Assembly: GCF_002165255.2 (NCBI RefSeq)
Contig: NZ_CP028561.1
Location: 372,001 to 436,000 of the forward strand
Length of the DNA stretch: 64,000 bases
Direction: 5' to 3'
Source: Acinetobacter sp. WCHA45
Lineage (GTDB): Bacteria; Pseudomonadota; Gammaproteobacteria; Pseudomonadales; Moraxellaceae
In this document: positions 54,869 through 63,091 of the stretch, piece after piece
Numbering within the stretch: the first letter of the stretch is position 1
How the letters are laid out: the number at the start of each line of letters is the position of its first letter
The notes under the pieces: model-generated
Database searches by the model: none
Told to the model about the DNA's origin: nothing
What the model saw: only the letters and a program-made list of their open reading frames with translations
Made by a program: the position numbers and the translations under genes

Positions 54869-55651
54869 ATGTGTATTGTCGCTTTTGCATGGCATGTTCT
54901 TGATGATATGCCGTTGTGTTTAATTTCAAATCGTGATGAATTTTATCATCGACCAAGTACTGTTTTACATCGATGGGATCACAGTTCGATAATTGCTGGG
55001 CAAGATTTACAGTCAGGTGGGGCATGGATGGGGGTCACTGAGTCTGGGCGTTGGGCAATCGTGACTAATTTTCGCAATGGACGAGATAAGAACCAATATT
55101 CAACTTCACGTGGGCATTTAATCCAGTCTTTTTTAGAAAGTGATTTAGCCCCCTTTCGTTTTGCACAACAATTAGAACAGCAACAACAGGACTACGCTGG
55201 TTTTAATTTGTTTGTTGGTGATCGAGAGCAAGCGGTTTATATGAGTAATCGGGGGGAAGCACCACAAGTCTTAGCGAATGGTGTTTATGTTGTTTCCAAC
55301 GGTTTAATGTCAGAAGATTGGGAGAAAACCAAACATTTACGTAAACGCTTTACGCAAGAATTTTTACCAATGTTGCAACAATCAACGATGACAGAATCTG
55401 ATTTGCAATATTCAGTCTGGGATATTTTGGAAGATGAACGAAAAATTATTCCAGATTTGTTACCAGATACAGGGATTAGTGTGGAGATGGAGGAATTATT
55501 ATCTTCAACTTTTATTCAAAGCCCAATTTATGGCACACGCTGTTCAAATTTTTTAAGGCTGACAGCTGAGCAATGGCTGTGGCTGGAAAAGTCCCAACAG
55601 GGTGGAGATCAGGGAAATATTGTGGAAATGAAGATTGACTTGCTGAAATAA
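54869..55651 (+). CDS. NRDE family protein (TANGO2-like, probable Ntn hydrolase fold)
   Basis: 260 residues. Starting at ATG 54869 puts Cys at position 2 (MCIVAFAWH), which the family uses as a likely N-terminal nucleophile. LISNRDEFYHRP carries the NRDE motif near residue 22. FNLFVGDREQAVYMSNRG, VYVVSNGLM and FIQSPIYGTRCSNFL follow the family pattern. A GTG at 54854 is in frame but would bury the Cys. The function is unsettled (heme or acyl-CoA handling has been proposed for the eukaryotic relative). It is divergent from lgt. Confidence 0.8.
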   Translation: MCIVAFAWHVLDDMPLCLISNRDEFYHRPSTVLHRWDHSSIIAGQDLQSGGAWMGVTESGRWAIVTNFRNGRDKNQYSTSRGHLIQSFLESDLAPFRFAQQLEQQQQDYAGFNLFVGDREQAVYMSNRGEAPQVLANGVYVVSNGLMSEDWEKTKHLRKRFTQEFLPMLQQSTMTESDLQYSVWDILEDERKIIPDLLPDTGISVEMEELLSSTFIQSPIYGTRCSNFLRLTAEQWLWLEKSQQGGDQGNIVEMKIDLLK

Positions 55652-55654
55652 CAA

Positions 55655-55675
55655 ATGCCGACATAAGGTCGGCAT
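55655..55675. terminator. Hairpin between convergent genes
   Basis: ATGCCGAC (55655-55662) with GTCGGCAT (55668-55675), a five-base loop, no strong T-run. Between the NRDE gene and convergent phoX-like gene. Confidence 0.45.
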
Positions 55676-55694
55676 CTGCATTGAATAATCTGGC

Positions 55695-57686
55695 TTACTT
55701 TGTAGTTGCAGCCTTTTTCTCAACTGATGGCAAAATATCCGCCGTGATATAGCCCACGCACGCGCTAAAGCCATTGTTATAGTTTTTTAGCACTGCTGTT
55801 TTTACATCTGCTGGAATCTTTGAGCTGTCGCCTGGATGCTGGAAATTGCTCATGATATAAGTCCAACCGTTGACCGAATCCACCGCATGTAAACCTGTTG
55901 ACTCTGCACCTGCTGGAGTAGAGAGGATACGATCTAAAGACTTAGTATCAACATTATATGCCCATAGGAAGTTATTGGTATGGTTACCACTGTCTTCACC
56001 AATGAATAATGTGCGTAAAGTTTCAGAGAATTTTAAATTGTCTGGGCTTGCAATATTATTTGGATCTGCCGTGTTACCTAAGCTATCCACAGTAATATCT
56101 TTACCCATAAGAACCATATGGCTTTGGTAAGGTGTCCATTCACTATTGATCACATTATTAAGATGATCAACTTGGCTACCTTTGAGGTCATGTCCAAGGA
56201 CACCACCTGCTTTTAGCGTGCTCTTAAACTTAACATTATGTGATTCAACCCAAGCTGCATTTCCACCAATCATTGATTCTTGAATATTGGCAAGTGCAGA
56301 GTAAGCAACTTTATCTTTAATATTTACGGTAGTACCTTCCATTTTTGTGAAAGCCATACTACCGCCTTTTAGGGCAGCATATCGATGTGTTTCTAGGAAT
56401 GCAGCAGCAAGCTCAATCTCAGCTTTGCTAAAGCCATTGTTGGCTTCTTTCAGTTTAACCCACAGCGATTTTCCATCTAACACAATCTTGGTATAACCTG
56501 TTAAATCAGCTGGTGCTGTTTTCAAGCTTTCCATAATGTTTTCAGATTTGATTCCTCGAACATTCACGAGGTCTTCGATGGTCTTACTATCAGTATGACC
56601 TAACTTGATCCATTTGATTGCGGCGGTAGAGGTCTCATTCAATTCTGATGTGTATTTCGCAACATATAATGTTCCAGCAGATAAGTCTTTTTCTTTGTCT
56701 GCAATAAACATGAAGAAACCACCGTTAGTGTAATCGTCACCCATGATTACAGTGCGGTTATCTGGCATGACTTGAATCAGTTCATGTGAAATACGACCTA
56801 AGCAGTAGTGTTTAACTGCTTTTGCACGCCCTTTGCCATCAAGGATGATTTCTGGCAAATGACCATAGTTATAGGCATTTGCAGTATTTTCATTGCCATA
56901 TAGATTTTTACTATATGCTTTGAGCATTGCCAGATCTGAACCGATTTGGTCAAATGCATCAGGCTCATATTCTTCACTTGAAAGGTGAGTATTCCACGGA
57001 GAAAGGCTAGCACCACAGGTGATCCATAGACCATGAACTTTAGACATATCGACATTGTGGTATTTCTTCAATGCCAGATGACCCGTCTTTTGATCCTGAT
57101 CCAGCGTAAGCACCGCAATTGGTGATGGCAACTTGCCGTACATATTTTGATTTGCCAGATTTTTAGTCGTGTATTCAAATTGAACAACGTGGAATACAGG
57201 GTTAGCCACACCAGATACAGAAGCGCCATTGATGTGGATTAAAGATGAACCATCAGGAGAGTCAGAGAAAAACTGGCGTTCTTGACCGATTACAGAAGTA
57301 TCTTTAATCGGTTGATTATTAATATCATAATAACTACCTGCAATGATTTTTCCACCATCAATGTTATCAACTTCCGCACCTGTACGGAAAAACTCCTGAT
57401 AACCCAGTTTGTACTCGGTGGTTGTATTGTCATCCCACGTAATCGTCAAAGCAGATTTAACTGAAGTTGTAGCCATCTCTGGTACAGTTGAAGGTGCCGC
57501 CATAGGTGTAAATTTTGCATTTTTAAATTTTGCAGCAGGTACGGTTGGGGTAACGGTAGTATCGTTATTATCATTGCAACCTGCTAAAGCTGCTGCTGTG
57601 CCCATTGCCCCGAGTGGTAAAAACGGAACACCCGCGAACCACTTTAAAATATCACGACGACTTGGCTGATTTGTATTGGTTGTCAT
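55695..57686 (-). CDS. PhoX-type (DUF839) phosphatase, Tat-exported
   Basis: 663 residues. The N-terminus has a twin-arginine signal, SRRDILKWFAG, followed by a hydrophobic stretch ending AALAGC, which is also a lipobox, so the mature protein may be a Tat-exported lipoprotein. The body, with YKLGYQEFFRTG, SPDGSSLIHING and HGLWITCGASLSPWNTHLSSEEY, fits the PhoX alkaline phosphatase family, calcium- and iron-dependent enzymes. It lies 182 bases beyond tatC on the same strand, with a terminator between. No Pho box was recognised before it. Confidence 0.85.
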   Translation of the reverse strand: MTTNTNQPSRRDILKWFAGVPFLPLGAMGTAAALAGCNDNNDTTVTPTVPAAKFKNAKFTPMAAPSTVPEMATTSVKSALTITWDDNTTTEYKLGYQEFFRTGAEVDNIDGGKIIAGSYYDINNQPIKDTSVIGQERQFFSDSPDGSSLIHINGASVSGVANPVFHVVQFEYTTKNLANQNMYGKLPSPIAVLTLDQDQKTGHLALKKYHNVDMSKVHGLWITCGASLSPWNTHLSSEEYEPDAFDQIGSDLAMLKAYSKNLYGNENTANAYNYGHLPEIILDGKGRAKAVKHYCLGRISHELIQVMPDNRTVIMGDDYTNGGFFMFIADKEKDLSAGTLYVAKYTSELNETSTAAIKWIKLGHTDSKTIEDLVNVRGIKSENIMESLKTAPADLTGYTKIVLDGKSLWVKLKEANNGFSKAEIELAAAFLETHRYAALKGGSMAFTKMEGTTVNIKDKVAYSALANIQESMIGGNAAWVESHNVKFKSTLKAGGVLGHDLKGSQVDHLNNVINSEWTPYQSHMVLMGKDITVDSLGNTADPNNIASPDNLKFSETLRTLFIGEDSGNHTNNFLWAYNVDTKSLDRILSTPAGAESTGLHAVDSVNGWTYIMSNFQHPGDSSKIPADVKTAVLKNYNNGFSACVGYITADILPSVEKKAATTK

Positions 57687-57830
57687 AATAAATCCATATC
57701 TTTAATAAATGGTAAATAAATCTACATTGATTTTATGTTTGATAGATGACATTTTTTTGACACTTTTAAGGCAGTTTGAAGACAATTTAATTTTTATAAA
57801 TATATGAAAAATATAATTTTAAAATAAAAA

Positions 57831-57854
57831 AATCCCTGAGATTATTCAGGGATT
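57831..57854 (-). terminator. Terminator of tatABC
   Basis: AATCCCTGA (57831-57839) and TCAGGGATT (57846-57854). On the minus strand a long T-rich tail follows. Confidence 0.82.
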
Positions 57855-57868
57855 CAACAGAGATATTA

Positions 57869-58636
57869 TTATTCTGAAACTGCTTTACGCTTTTCTAATA
57901 TTTTTCCAAAAAGTAAACCGATTTCAAATAGCATCCACATCGGAACAGCCAGCATAATCATGGATAAAGCATCAGGTGGGGTAACAAACATCGCCACGAA
58001 AAAGCATCCAACAACAATAAAACGGCGTTTTTCAATGAGGCTTTCTGTACTCACGGCACCAATCAAAATCAGCACTAGAGTAATAATTGGAATTTCAAAG
58101 GTAAAACCAAAAACCAAGAATAGTTTTAAGCAGAAGCTCAGATAACTATTAATATCTGTCATAGGTGCAACAGTTTCAGGAGACACACTAATAAAGAAAT
58201 GCAGAATGGCTGGCAAGGTAATGAAGTAGGCAAAAGCCACTCCTAAATAGAACAACACAATACTGCCCAACAATAGGGGAATGGCTAAGTGGCGTTCTTT
58301 TTCATATAGTGCAGGTTTTATAAATGACCAAATTTGATAAATGATATAGGGCATTGCCAGCATAAAAGCGACAAACAGGTTGAGCTTAAAGGGGGCCATA
58401 AATGTCGCCGTGACATCCGTCGCAATCATGGTTGATGTTGCGGGTAATTGTTGTCTCAATGGTTCAGACAGCCATTGATAGGTTTGATTTCTAAAAGGTA
58501 ATAAACAAAAAAACAGAAAAATTGTTACGCCAACAATCTTAAAAAGATATTGGCGAAGTACGATTAAATGCTGCATGACCGGCATTTGTTGTAGGGTTTC
58601 TTCAGTACTGACTGAAGTTGATGGTAATTGGCTCAT
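57869..58636 (-). CDS. tatC: Twin-arginine translocase subunit TatC
   Basis: A 255-residue six-helix protein that with TatB binds twin-arginine signals. The N-terminal HLIVLRQYLFKIV and FMLAMPYIIYQIWSFIKPALYEKERH are typical TatC motifs; FGFTFEIPIITLVLI carries the conserved FxxxFxxP-like helix. It overlaps tatB by four bases. Last gene of tatABC. Confidence 0.96.
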   Translation of the reverse strand: MSQLPSTSVSTEETLQQMPVMQHLIVLRQYLFKIVGVTIFLFFCLLPFRNQTYQWLSEPLRQQLPATSTMIATDVTATFMAPFKLNLFVAFMLAMPYIIYQIWSFIKPALYEKERHLAIPLLLGSIVLFYLGVAFAYFITLPAILHFFISVSPETVAPMTDINSYLSFCLKLFLVFGFTFEIPIITLVLILIGAVSTESLIEKRRFIVVGCFFVAMFVTPPDALSMIMLAVPMWMLFEIGLLFGKILEKRKAVSE

Positions 58637-59073
58637 ACGGCAATCTTTAATTCGTTATCAAACTGATTCAACGATGGGTATGCTTCCATACCAATCACAG
58701 ATGATTTTTGGTATTGAACACAAAAAGGAATAATAGAACTTGAGTGATATGGCACATAGCGAATCGAATTTTGAGGTTTAGTTACTGATGGCGCAGTCTC
58801 TACCTCATGATTTTGAGTTTTTAATTCATCTAATTGTTTTTGTAGCCGACGTTCAAGCTCAGTAATCTTTTCAATTTCTTTTTGCATTTCTTCGCGGAAC
58901 TCAGAAAGACGGAGCTCTCGATCAATTTCATTCTGAATATTGTTGATAAATTTTTTAATTTTCCCATACCATTTTGCTACAAATCGAGCAGCTTCAGGTA
59001 ATTTATCAGGACCGAGAACCAATAATGCAATAACTGCAAAGCAAAAAATCTCAGTCATTCCCAAGTTCAGCAT
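58633..59073 (-). CDS. tatB: Twin-arginine translocase subunit TatB
   Basis: 146 residues: one N-terminal helix (MTEIFCFAVIALLVLGPDKLPEAAR), then an amphipathic helix and coiled coil (REEMQKEIEKITELERRLQKQLDEL). The ending (IIPFCVQYQKSSVIGMEAYPSL...) is not the usual Pro-rich TatB tail. Start at MLNLGMTEIF; an internal Met is also possible. Twelve bases after tatA, four-base overlap with tatC. Confidence 0.93.
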   Translation of the reverse strand: MLNLGMTEIFCFAVIALLVLGPDKLPEAARFVAKWYGKIKKFINNIQNEIDRELRLSEFREEMQKEIEKITELERRLQKQLDELKTQNHEVETAPSVTKPQNSIRYVPYHSSSIIPFCVQYQKSSVIGMEAYPSLNQFDNELKIAV

Positions 59074-59085
59074 AATTCCGCTCGC

Positions 59086-59301
59086 TTAGCTTTTTACTGA
59101 GCTTTCAGCATTTTTAACTTGAGCATCAATGGTACGAGGCTCATTGAGTGGCGCAGTAACTTCATCTTCTTTAATAGACTTTTTGAAATCTTTAACAGCA
59201 CCACCAACATCTTTGCCTAAATTTTTAAGCTTTGATGTACCGAATAGTAAAATCACGACAATTGCAAAAATAACGACGTGCCAAATTGATAAACCAGCCA
59301 T
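59086..59301 (-). CDS. tatA: Twin-arginine translocase subunit TatA
   Basis: 71 residues, [44 protein letters not shown], the TatA plan of one helix, an FG hinge and an amphipathic helix. First gene of the operon; it forms the export pore with TatBC. Confidence 0.96.
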   Translation of the reverse strand: MAGLSIWHVVIFAIVVILLFGTSKLKNLGKDVGGAVKDFKKSIKEDEVTAPLNEPRTIDAQVKNAESSVKS

Positions 59302-59540
59302 AATTCTATTCCTATATAACTTTGGTTATATCTCAACAGTTTGGCATGACAAAGATGTGACACTTATATTGCAATTTTGCGACAAAAAATTATGAGATTA
59401 AGTAGATTGATGGAAAATTTTTTACTTTTTGGTTTGTAATTAATGCTTCGTTGAGGTAAGTTTTTTACTCATTATTCAGTATTTTTATTCAATCTAGATT
59501 TAAATAATTTGCCCTAGGTTTTAGCTAGGGCAAATGATCT
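59302..59540. other. Intergenic region between rdgB and tatA
   Basis: About 240 bases, AT-rich, holding the tatA promoter region and the rdgB 3' end. CCCTAGGTTTTAGCTAGGG (near 59511-59529) makes a short hairpin next to the rdgB stop and may be its terminator. Nothing else was supported. Confidence 0.4.
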
Positions 59541-60164
59541 TTAAATCAAACTTGCTTTAAACAGCTGCATTGCTTGACCACGATGACTGATTTTATTTTT
59601 GTCAGCTTTGCTAAGTTCAGCACTTGAAAGATTGAGTTCTGGTAGCCAGAATAATGGATCATAGCCAAACCCATTCTCACCGCGCGCTGCTTCTAGGATT
59701 TCACCTTTCCAAATGCCTTGAAAGATTTGTGGCAATGGATCTTCGGCATGTGTAACTAAAGCCAATACACACACGAACATACCTTCAATTGCTTCGCCAT
59801 CTTTACGCAAAGGTGCAAGATCAGCCAATAGTTTTTGGTTGTTGGCAGCATCATTACCATGTTCGCCTGCATAGCGTGCAGAGTAAATCCCTGGTGCACC
59901 ACCTAAGATTGGAACACATAAACCAGAGTCATCCGCAATCGCAGGTTTACCTGATAGCTTAGATGCATGGCGTGCCTTGATAATGGCATTTTCCACAAAA
60001 CTCAAACCATCTTCGATGGCATCTTCAATGTTGAGTTTTCCTTGGGGAATAATTTCAACAGGCAGATTGAGTTGCTGAAAAAGATGATCAAATTCAGCAA
60101 TTTTACCTTTGTTATTGCTTGCAAGCACAAGGCTGCCTTGATTAAGCCATGATGGAGTAGACAT
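59541..60164 (-). CDS. rdgB: XTP/dITP diphosphatase (non-canonical purine NTPase)
   Basis: A 207-residue HAM1-family pyrophosphatase that removes dITP, dXTP and related nucleotides. LASNNKGKIAEF is the N-terminal substrate-binding motif, AIADDSGLCVPILGGAPGIYSARYAG the metal site and GENGFGYDPLFWLPE the base-binding loop. KADKNKISHRGQAM closes the site. Usual length. Confidence 0.96.
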   Translation of the reverse strand: MSTPSWLNQGSLVLASNNKGKIAEFDHLFQQLNLPVEIIPQGKLNIEDAIEDGLSFVENAIIKARHASKLSGKPAIADDSGLCVPILGGAPGIYSARYAGEHGNDAANNQKLLADLAPLRKDGEAIEGMFVCVLALVTHAEDPLPQIFQGIWKGEILEAARGENGFGYDPLFWLPELNLSSAELSKADKNKISHRGQAMQLFKASLI

Positions 60165-60310
60165 ATTTATAATGCTGTTAACGAGAATTAGGTGTATCTT
60201 ATCGTATTCTTGATGATAGGTTTAGAATTTAGAAAAATTTGAGCATATCTTGTGTATGTGCTATTTCATAATAGGTATAAGTAATAATCTCTACCATTCT
60301 AGTTAGAGTA

Positions 60311-60568
60311 ATGAATAATTTTGATCAAGCTGACGTCGTTAAAGCTCATAAATCTTCAAGCTATCATCGTCATATTTTAAGAGATAGCGCATTTTGTGGT
60401 TGTTTTTATTGCCTGGATATTTTTGATTATAAAAACATTCAAGATTGGTGTGATGATGCTAATACCGCTTTATGTCTAAATTGTAGTATTGATGCCATCA
60501 TTAACCTAAAGTCTGATGACTTAATAACACAAGAATTTTTAAAAGCGATGCAAAAGTATTGGTTTTAA
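60311..60568 (+). CDS. Small Cys-rich protein, probable zinc binder
   Basis: 85 residues with Cys29, Cys31 and Cys34 (FCGCFYCLDIF), Cys47, and Cys55 and Cys58 (ALCLNCSIDAIIN). This is a two-knuckle zinc-ribbon pattern of a widespread small 'cytoplasmic protein' family of unknown role, in which the second knuckle usually reads ALCPKCGID. Histidines 20 and 21 might add a ligand. No operon partner. A terminator follows. Confidence 0.7.
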   Translation: MNNFDQADVVKAHKSSSYHRHILRDSAFCGCFYCLDIFDYKNIQDWCDDANTALCLNCSIDAIINLKSDDLITQEFLKAMQKYWF

Positions 60569-60601
60569 TCCAATTATGGAATGTATTCTAAAAAAACAAA
60601 A

Positions 60602-60627
60602 ACCGACTATCACAAGTCGGTTTTTAT
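60602..60627. terminator. Terminator between convergent genes
   Basis: ACCGACT (60602-60608), loop ATCACA, AGTCGGT (60615-60621), T-run after and A-run before. Confidence 0.85.
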
Positions 60628-60650
60628 ATCATTCAATAAATCTAAAAAGA

Positions 60651-61238
60651 TTATTGCGCTTGAATCCATTTATCAGCACGGTCACGTGCAGTACGAATCT
60701 GGTCCTGAGTTAAGTTTGCAGCCAACGCTGTTTTCTTACCTTCAGAAAGACTAATGACTTTAGTATCCAGCATACCGTCACGTGTTGAAAGCTCATACCA
60801 TTGGTAAGCACCAACATAGTTTTTCTTTTGCTCTTCCATCATCGCGAGATTAAAGCTAGCACGGTTATCGCCATTACTCGCCGCTTTCTCGAAATATTTA
60901 CGCGCCAAAGCTTCATCTTTCTTCGTACCGATGCCATCTGCATACATACGACCGACATTCAATTGCGCCGCAGATAAACCTTGATCTGCTGCTGCCTTGA
61001 ATAAAGTGAAAGCTTGTTTTTCATCTTTAGCCACTTCTTTACCAAACTGGTAACGGGTTGCTAAGTAAAACTGTGCCCCAGCTTGACCAGATTTTGCTGC
61101 GCTTTGTAATTCACTGATACCCATCACTGAATATCGCGCTGCCTGTGTTGCAACTGATTGTGGTTGAGCAACATAGTCAGCGTGCGCTTGTATACTGATC
61201 AGACCAAATAAAAATGTGCTGATAAATGTCTTTTTCAT
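60651..61238 (-). CDS. Exported Sel1/TPR-repeat protein
   Basis: 195 residues with a signal peptide (MKKTFISTFLFGLISIQAHA). Sel1-like repeats are seen at AGAQFYLATRYQFGKEVAKDEKQAFTLFKAAADQG, SAAQLNVGRMYADGIGTKKDEALARKYFEKAASNG and RASFNLAMMEEQKKNYVGAYQWYELS. Such proteins make scaffolds for protein binding in the periplasm. Its start overlaps the end of metW by four bases (ATGA), so it seems to be translated with metXW although no link to methionine is evident. Confidence 0.78.
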   Translation of the reverse strand: MKKTFISTFLFGLISIQAHADYVAQPQSVATQAARYSVMGISELQSAAKSGQAGAQFYLATRYQFGKEVAKDEKQAFTLFKAAADQGLSAAQLNVGRMYADGIGTKKDEALARKYFEKAASNGDNRASFNLAMMEEQKKNYVGAYQWYELSTRDGMLDTKVISLSEGKKTALAANLTQDQIRTARDRADKWIQAQ

Positions 61239-61828
61239 AGAGCGCTCACTCGATAAATTGCGACTTCACCAAATAGGTTCGGCATATGCTTACTGAGCAT
61301 ACTACCTTGTTGGTCACCATTGACGGCAAGTCGATTAATAATTTTAATCCGATTCTCAGCACATAGGGCTTCAAAGTCACGGAAAGTACATAAATGAATA
61401 TTCGGGGTGTTATACCACATATAGGGTAAAGCTTCCGAAACAGGCATTTTCCCTTTCAATGCAAGAAAAGAACGAGTCTTCCAATACGCAAAGTTTGGAA
61501 AAGTAATAATTGCCTGTTTTCCGACACGCACCATATCACGAAGTAATACATCGGGCGCATCTACAGCTTGCAAAGCTTGTGCCATAACCACAGAGTCAAA
61601 CGACTGGTCGGCAAAACGGCTTAAACCCAAGTTTAAATCCTGTTGGATAATATTTAACCCTCGACTGATGGCAATTGCAATCTTTTCTTGATCGATTTCT
61701 AAGCCATAAGCACGAATATTGTGCTGTTTGCTCATATGCGCCAGTAATTCACCATCACCACAGCCTAAGTCTAATACGCTAGAGTTCGGGCTGATCCATT
61801 TTTCAGCGAGTCGTTGGTCTATTCGCAT
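61235..61828 (-). CDS. metW: MetW, methionine biosynthesis methyltransferase-like protein
   Basis: 197 residues of SAM-methyltransferase-like fold: VLDLGCGDGELL is motif I, and SFDSVVMAQALQAVDAP and ITFPNFAYWKTR are typical of MetW. It accompanies MetX and is thought to aid or regulate homoserine acylation. metX ends at the first base of its start codon (TAATG-type overlap). Confidence 0.93.
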   Translation of the reverse strand: MRIDQRLAEKWISPNSSVLDLGCGDGELLAHMSKQHNIRAYGLEIDQEKIAIAISRGLNIIQQDLNLGLSRFADQSFDSVVMAQALQAVDAPDVLLRDMVRVGKQAIITFPNFAYWKTRSFLALKGKMPVSEALPYMWYNTPNIHLCTFRDFEALCAENRIKIINRLAVNGDQQGSMLSKHMPNLFGEVAIYRVSAL

Positions 61829-62988
61829 TAGTGCTGCTCCTGCGGTGTAGCGTGCAACTGTTGTTCTCCACCTAAAAAGGCTCTTAATGTTTTCACATAG
61901 AGTGGGATAGGGAACAAGAACGAATCATGACCTTGTTCTGCATCAATATCTAAGTAACTGACGGGCTTATGATTATCAATTAGAGCATCAACTAATTCTT
62001 GTGAACGACTTGGGCTAAAACGCCAGTCAGTCGTAAATGAAATCACCAAGAATTTGCATTTAGGCTTGCTCATTGCTTTAGTCAAGGAATGTTCATACTC
62101 ACGAGATGGATCAAAATAATCCAAGGCCTTGGTCATAATCAAGTAAGTATTTGCATCAAAATTGCGACTAAATTGTTCGCCTTGATAACGTAAATAACTT
62201 TCAACTTGGAATTCGACATCAAAGCCGTACATAAATTTGCCAGATTTCAAATCACGACCAAATTTCTGTTTCATGGCTTCTTCAGACAAATACGTAATAT
62301 GACCGACCATACGCGCCAAAATTAACCCACGTTTTGGATAACTGTCATGTTCCAAGTAACGCCCATGATGGAAATCTGGATCAGAGAGAATCGATTGGCG
62401 AGCAACTTCATTAAAGGCAATATTTTGTGCCGATAATTTTGGTGCACTGGCAATAATGACACATTTTTTTAAACGATCAGCATAGTCCAATGACCATTGT
62501 AGTGCTTGCATGCCACCTAACGAACCACCAATCACGGCAAACCAAACATCAATTCCGAGGCGATCAGATAGCATGGCTTGGGTCTTCACCCAGTCACGAA
62601 CAGTGACTAATGGAAAATCTGGACCATAAGGACGATTTTCGTTTTCAGGGTTTGGCGATGTTGGGCCTGTTGAACCATTACAACCACCAATATTATTTAA
62701 GGAAACAATAAAAAAATGATTGGTATCAATCGCTTTTCCGGGACCAATACAGCTATCCCACCAACCTGCTTTTTTATCATCTGCATGATGATAACCCGCA
62801 GCATGATGATGCCCAGATAATGCATGGCAAATTAAGATTGCATTGGATTTATCTGCATTAAGTGTTCCATAGGTTTCAACCATCAAATCAAAACGTGGCA
62901 GGATACGCCCACATTCAAGCTCTAATGGTTGCTCAAATTGAAATTTTTGTGGTGTGACTAAACCCACTGAATCCGATGGAAAAGACAC
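61828..62988 (-). CDS. metX: Homoserine O-acyltransferase MetX
   Basis: A 386-residue alpha/beta-hydrolase-fold enzyme that acylates homoserine in methionine synthesis. The nucleophile Ser is in [28 protein letters not shown] near the C-terminus carries the catalytic His, and the Asp precedes it in the same region. [24 protein letters not shown] is the substrate loop. The acyl donor (acetyl- or succinyl-CoA) cannot be judged by eye; some proteobacterial MetX proteins that pair with MetW use succinyl-CoA. First gene of metX-metW-sel1. Confidence 0.94.
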   Translation of the reverse strand: MSFPSDSVGLVTPQKFQFEQPLELECGRILPRFDLMVETYGTLNADKSNAILICHALSGHHHAAGYHHADDKKAGWWDSCIGPGKAIDTNHFFIVSLNNIGGCNGSTGPTSPNPENENRPYGPDFPLVTVRDWVKTQAMLSDRLGIDVWFAVIGGSLGGMQALQWSLDYADRLKKCVIIASAPKLSAQNIAFNEVARQSILSDPDFHHGRYLEHDSYPKRGLILARMVGHITYLSEEAMKQKFGRDLKSGKFMYGFDVEFQVESYLRYQGEQFSRNFDANTYLIMTKALDYFDPSREYEHSLTKAMSKPKCKFLVISFTTDWRFSPSRSQELVDALIDNHKPVSYLDIDAEQGHDSFLFPIPLYVKTLRAFLGGEQQLHATPQEQH

Positions 62989-63030
62989 TGGAATGATTCG
63001 CCTTGTATAAATCTTTGATCAATAATAAAA

Positions 63031-63050
63031 GGATACCAATTCAGGTATCC
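63031..63050 (-). terminator. Terminator of leuA
   Basis: GGATACC (63031-63037) and GGTATCC (63044-63050), loop AATTCA. On the minus strand TTTTATTATT follows. Confidence 0.82.
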
Positions 63051-63091
63051 TTTCAAAAGTCATTTTTTCTGATATTACAACTTAGCTTTGC

